A stretch of DNA of 64,000 nucleotides, taken from NCBI GenBank assembly GCA_018398805.1, contig JAGFBZ010000335.1, positions 186,001 through 250,000 on the forward strand, read 5' to 3'. The DNA is from Hirundichthys speculiger. Taxonomy: Eukaryota; Chordata; Actinopteri; Beloniformes; Exocoetidae. Below are positions 60,573-64,000 of the stretch, piece after piece. Below the pieces are notes generated by a model that made no database searches, had not been told where the DNA came from, and saw nothing but the letters and a program-made list of their open reading frames with translations. Position numbers and translations under genes: made by a program. Each line of letters opens with the position of its first letter. Positions within the stretch are counted from its first letter, which is position 1.

Positions 60573-61230
60573 CCACTAGGATCAACACTAATGGAGAAAT
60601 CAGCACAAATAAAACACCAAAAGGGAAAAAATAATCATCCAAAACTACAAAATGACCTGAATAAACAACCACACACTATAAAAACAACATCACAGGAAAA
60701 ATGATGAAATGGGCAAAGGTGATAGCAGCCAGGAACACTTTAAAACTGGCACACTTTAGGGTTAAGGCAGTTCATCATTAATGGCTAAAGAAATACCTAA
60801 CAGAGCATCTTTTGACCTAGAAGTAATGTTTTCTTTATTCACACAAAGTAACCTTGAAGCAGGAATCAGACCCAGATCCAGAAACCCCAGCATGAGTCGG
60901 TGTCTTGCGTGTTCTTCCTCTGAGGTGGGATGAGGGACACATTACCTGCACACCAAACAGGTTTTTGACATTTAGGGCTGCTGTGGGGTTTGGGCAAAGG
61001 GGCGTTCCTTCTACGTCTGGAAAGGGACGAAGGAGGGGCAGTTGAGGGGGGGCGCAGTGGGGCCAGATGAGTTGAAGAAGTTGCCAGGAGGGGCAGTGGC
61101 AGGAGTGGTGACACGTGATGACATCAGGATGATGGGGAGCACAATGACAGCGCTCAGGAGAACAAGGACGCACACGGAGCCTAGGAGAGACCAGCCGTGT
61201 ATCCTGAAAGGATGGCAGGTGACGATGGGG
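60573..61230 (-). pseudogene. Env-like remnant, mostly deleted
   Basis: Around 61190-61120 on the minus strand one frame encodes a hydrophobic segment (VCVLVLLSAVIVLPIILM) resembling a leader peptide. Broken, Pro/Cys-containing sequence follows until about 60835. Only about 650 bp separates integrase from LTR, far too short for a full env. No fusion peptide or transmembrane subunit was recognised. The env assignment rests mainly on position. Confidence 0.4.
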
Positions 61231-62350
61231 AGGAGCTTGGCACGCTACTGTGGCAGTGGGACACTTATTTCATTCCACACTGATCTTGCTTGAGAGCGAA
61301 GACCTTCGGGAACAGGATCGGACCGCTGGTCAGCAGGGGGGTCAGCTGGGGCAGGGACCCCACAACAATGAAGTGCGTGGACCCACATGGCACATTTGGT
61401 AACCTTGACTGCAGTTTGAGTGACCAGGAGGATCTGGTAGGGGCCAGCGCTGATGGTCCCACCTCTGCCTTTTGAAGCGTTTCATCAGCACATAGTCACT
61501 TGGGCGCAGTGAGTGCAGTTGACCCTCAGCTGGGTGGGGAAGAGCTGCAAATACCTGAGAACGGATGTCTGACGGGGTTTTAGTAAGGTTAGTACATTAG
61601 GTGAGAATACTGCTTTCACACAGAGCTGTCTCTGGTGGAGGAGCCTTGGGGGGGCGCCAGTCCAACGTTGGGAGGGGCTGCAAACAAAATTTCAAAGGAC
61701 TCAGGTTGGCCCTGCCTCTTTTCCTCATTCTCATGTGCATTAGCACAAGAGGGAGGGCTTTTGTCCAGGGCAAACCTGTTTCCTTACAACACTTAGCAAG
61801 TTTGTTCTTTAAAGTACCATTCTCTCGTTCCACAGCTCCATCACTGGCTGGGTGATAGACACAGTGTTTTCTGACATTTATGTCAAGGTGAAGAGAGATT
61901 TGAGAGATGGCTTACATTCAGAGGGAGAAAATCCAACAAAGTCCATAATAGTATGTTCAAACGGTCTGATTGGTGGGGGATGAGAGGCCTGTTGTGCATT
62001 TTGGATTTGCCTACCTGGGTTATGGGTGGCACAAATCATGCAAGATTGGCAAAATTTTTGTGCATAAGCTGCAAAAACTTTTGTAAAACAACACTCAGCT
62101 ATTGCACTTAACATTCCCCCTTTTGACACGTGGTCAAGACCATGTGTCAAGTTAGCATAGTGGGCAAAAAGAGCAGAAGGCAAGCAGGGTTTACCATCTG
62201 GCCCAAACCATCCATGAGGGGAAAAATGGGAACCTGCAGCATGCCAGGCCTTTTTGTCAGTAGCTGAAGCCAGTGATTACAGAGCTGTGAGAGGAGACGT
62301 ACTTGAGGGAGAGCTGTCGGCCTGGACACAGGAAGCTGCAACAAGAAGTG
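61231..62350 (-). pseudogene. Retroviral integrase remnant with core deletion
   Basis: The HHCC region is at about 62180-62000 (CxxC seen as SCMICATH). The first catalytic Asp is in the IMDF motif near 61950. The sequence then jumps within a few dozen bases to the ERENGTLKNKL motif near 61830, which contains the catalytic Glu. The roughly 80-90 residues normally between them, including the second catalytic Asp, are mostly missing. A C-terminal GPYQ-type motif lies at about 61440. Several frame changes occur. Confidence 0.75.
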
Positions 62351-62367
62351 GCGTCAGTGCAGCTGCC

Positions 62368-62833
62368 TTAGCTGCAGCATCTGCACAAGAGGTCACTGGA
62401 GACAGAATCAGAAGCGTTAGCGTGAGCTGCACATTTGCATACAGCAACTTGGGAAAGCAGCAGGATGGCATCTAGGAGATCTGCAATTAAAGAACAATGG
62501 AGAATGGGCTTCCTGTCAGATTTCATGAAACCAAAATCGTGTACTACCAAATGCGTAGCGAGAGTCGGTGTAAATGGTAACTGAGCGTCCCTCTGCGAGC
62601 ATGCATGCACGAGTTAAGGCCACAAGTTCAGCAGCCTGCGCAGAGTAATGGGACGGCAGAGGCGCGTACTCTACTGTGCCATGGTCTGAGCAGACGGCAA
62701 AACCAACACGGAAGTGACCAGTGAGGGCATCACGAGATGCAGAGCCACGAACATACAGGATTGGGTCTGGATTGGTCAGAGGGCTGTCCAAGAGGTCAGG
62801 GTAAGGAGTGTAGGTGAGAGAGAGCTCAGCCAC
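62368..62833 (-). pseudogene. Retroviral RNase H remnant
   Basis: The first part includes a GSASRD start and the TDSRYAF motif that carries a catalytic Asp. The frame changes at about 62545, after which the domain continues in another frame to about 62368. The domain is recognisable but cannot be translated continuously. Confidence 0.75.
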
Positions 62834-62994
62834 ACAGTCATGAGGGTTGCCCTCATCAGGGGTTGACAGTGGGCAGTTCTAAAAGACAGGTGTGATACCT
62901 GAGAAAACAAGGCAGAGAGAAATGAGAGGTTCTGTGTTCCGACAGGATCATGTGGACCTCATCCCAGCAGTGCCTCCATGCCCCATGCCACAGA

Positions 62995-64000
62995 TCAGAG
63001 GACACCAGCATGATCCTGCAAGAAAACAGAAGTCATACATGAGCCTCGTTCATCAACAGTTTGTGTAATGGGTCTGGATGAGTCAGGAAGACCTAAAGTG
63101 GGTGGAGACTGTAGGGCATGTTTCAGAGCAACAAAAGATTGTTCAGCTTCATCTGTCCAGATAAGCTTAGAAAACATGGGCTGCAACTCACCAAGGGGTT
63201 TGGAGAGTTCAGAGAAGTTAGGCACAAAGGTCCTGCAGTAGGAGCAGAGACCAATGAAAGACAGGAGCTGTTTGACAGTTTCAGGACGAGGGGCCTGCTG
63301 GATGGCTGTCAAATGTTTGGAGGACAGGCTTTTCCCCATCTGCACTGATGTTGTGACCTAAAAAGGTAACAGCAGGTTGACAAAATCGCATTTTGTGTCT
63401 GCTAACCTTGTGACCTTCAGCAGCAAGATGGTGAAGGAGTGCAACAGTGTCAGTGACACACTGCTCACGTGTAGGAGAACAAAGCATGAGGTCATCAACA
63501 TACTGCAGGAGGGCGGAGCCAGGTGTTGGAGAAAAGGATGAGAGTGACGCTGCCAGTGCTCTGTTATAGACAGTGGGAGACTCACAGTAGCCCCGGAGCA
63601 TCCTGGTGAACGTGTAACCACGACCATCAAACTGAAATGCAAACCAAAACTGGGAGTCAGGGTGGACAGGAACAGAGAAAAAATGCATTAGACAGGTCAA
63701 GGACAGAAAAACACTTAGTTTCTGCTGGAACAGTGGACAAAATGGTGTAAGGGTTAGGGACTGAAGGGGCTCGAGCGTGAACAGCTGCATTGACAGGGGT
63801 TAAATCCTGAACAAAGCGCCATTCCTCTGGAGCTGGAGGGGGTCTGCATTTCCTGACAGGTAAGATAGGTGTATTTACAGGAGAGTCATCGCAGGGAACA
63901 ATAACGCCAGCCTTCAGAAAAGCATCAAAAACGGGGTGATAGCTTCCTATCTGAGTGGGTATTGAGCTTGCTTGGGGCAGAAATGAGACTTAGGAGTGAC
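62995..64000 (-). pseudogene. Retroviral reverse-transcriptase remnant, continuing beyond the window
   Basis: The catalytic YVDD motif lies at 63491-63502. The palm segment upstream (FQFDGRGYTFTRM) and fingers (to 64000) are recognisable. A frame change at about 63335-63345 separates the palm from the connection region (LLSFIGLCSYCR). After about 62995 the reading ends and roughly 160 bp before the RNase H is degraded. The family is class I (gamma-/epsilon-related); the genus cannot be resolved by eye. Confidence 0.82.

Larger units (their letters stand above)
60098..64000 (-). mobile_element. Degraded class I endogenous retrovirus, 3-prime part
   Basis: On the minus strand the order is reverse transcriptase, RNase H, integrase, a short env-like remnant, polypurine tract and 3-prime LTR. 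Gag, protease and the 5-prime LTR lie right of the window if present. Motifs resemble gamma-/epsilonretrovirus-type pol of fish. At least three frame breaks in pol, an internal deletion in the integrase and an almost absent env make it non-functional. It is inserted in the L2-type LINE. Confidence 0.85.

Noticed and set aside
60098..64000. Intact provirus
   Set aside because: Pol has several frame changes, the integrase core is deleted, and env is almost absent.

Overview
This window looks like a teleost fish nuclear genome. It has split genes with GT-AG introns, fish-type mobile elements (Rex1 and L2 LINEs, an L1-type LINE, a BEL/Pao retrotransposon, hAT-, P/THAP-, piggyBac- and Harbinger-like DNA elements, a class I endogenous retrovirus) and large minisatellites. 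Nothing in it looks bacterial or viral as a whole.

One host gene can be supported. It is on the minus strand from about 49.56 kb down to 3.98 kb, and its remaining exons lie left of the window. It encodes an unconventional myosin of the class XV group, most likely the divergent Myo15b type. A very long exon (47266-49272) encodes a basic, glutamate/lysine-rich N-terminal extension. A 59-codon exon (31767-31943) follows, then five short exons (5394-5458, 5258-5321, 4869-4978, 4692-4766, 3977-4070) that enter the motor domain and reach the P-loop. All six junctions have GT donors, AG acceptors and matching phases, which is strong evidence for one transcription unit.

The two largest introns are dominated by giant minisatellites. 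Intron 31944-47265 (15.3 kb) is almost entirely a 33-bp repeat (about 450 units, 31946-46772) with higher-order structure. Intron 5459-31766 (26.3 kb) holds a 36-bp repeat (about 460 units, 8138-24848), a decayed L1-type LINE split by a piggyBac-like insertion, a Rex1 fragment touching the exon, a 56-bp tandem array and two hairpins. About half of the window is minisatellite. Both periods are multiples of three, so long artefactual open frames run through both arrays on both strands.

Region by region: 1-3.5 kb holds DNA-transposon debris and (TA)n runs. From 3.9 to 5.5 kb are the myosin motor exons. From 5.5 to 31.7 kb is the 26-kb intron. At 31.8 kb is a short myosin exon. From 31.9 to 47.3 kb is the 15-kb intron. 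From 47.3 to 49.6 kb is the N-terminal exon and a possible first exon. From 50.3 to 52.4 kb is an internally deleted hAT element containing a tRNA-like Pol III promoter. From about 52.7 to 64 kb is a nest of insertions: a BEL/Pao element is split by a THAP-bearing DNA element with an 8-bp target duplication (itself carrying a Rex1 tail) and by an L2-type LINE. The LINE is split by an internally deleted hAT (8-bp target duplication) and by a degraded retrovirus in reverse orientation that runs off the right edge.

No rRNA, functional tRNA, CRISPR array or complete mobile-element gene was found. Everything is read by eye. Family assignments rest on recognisable motifs rather than on a search.
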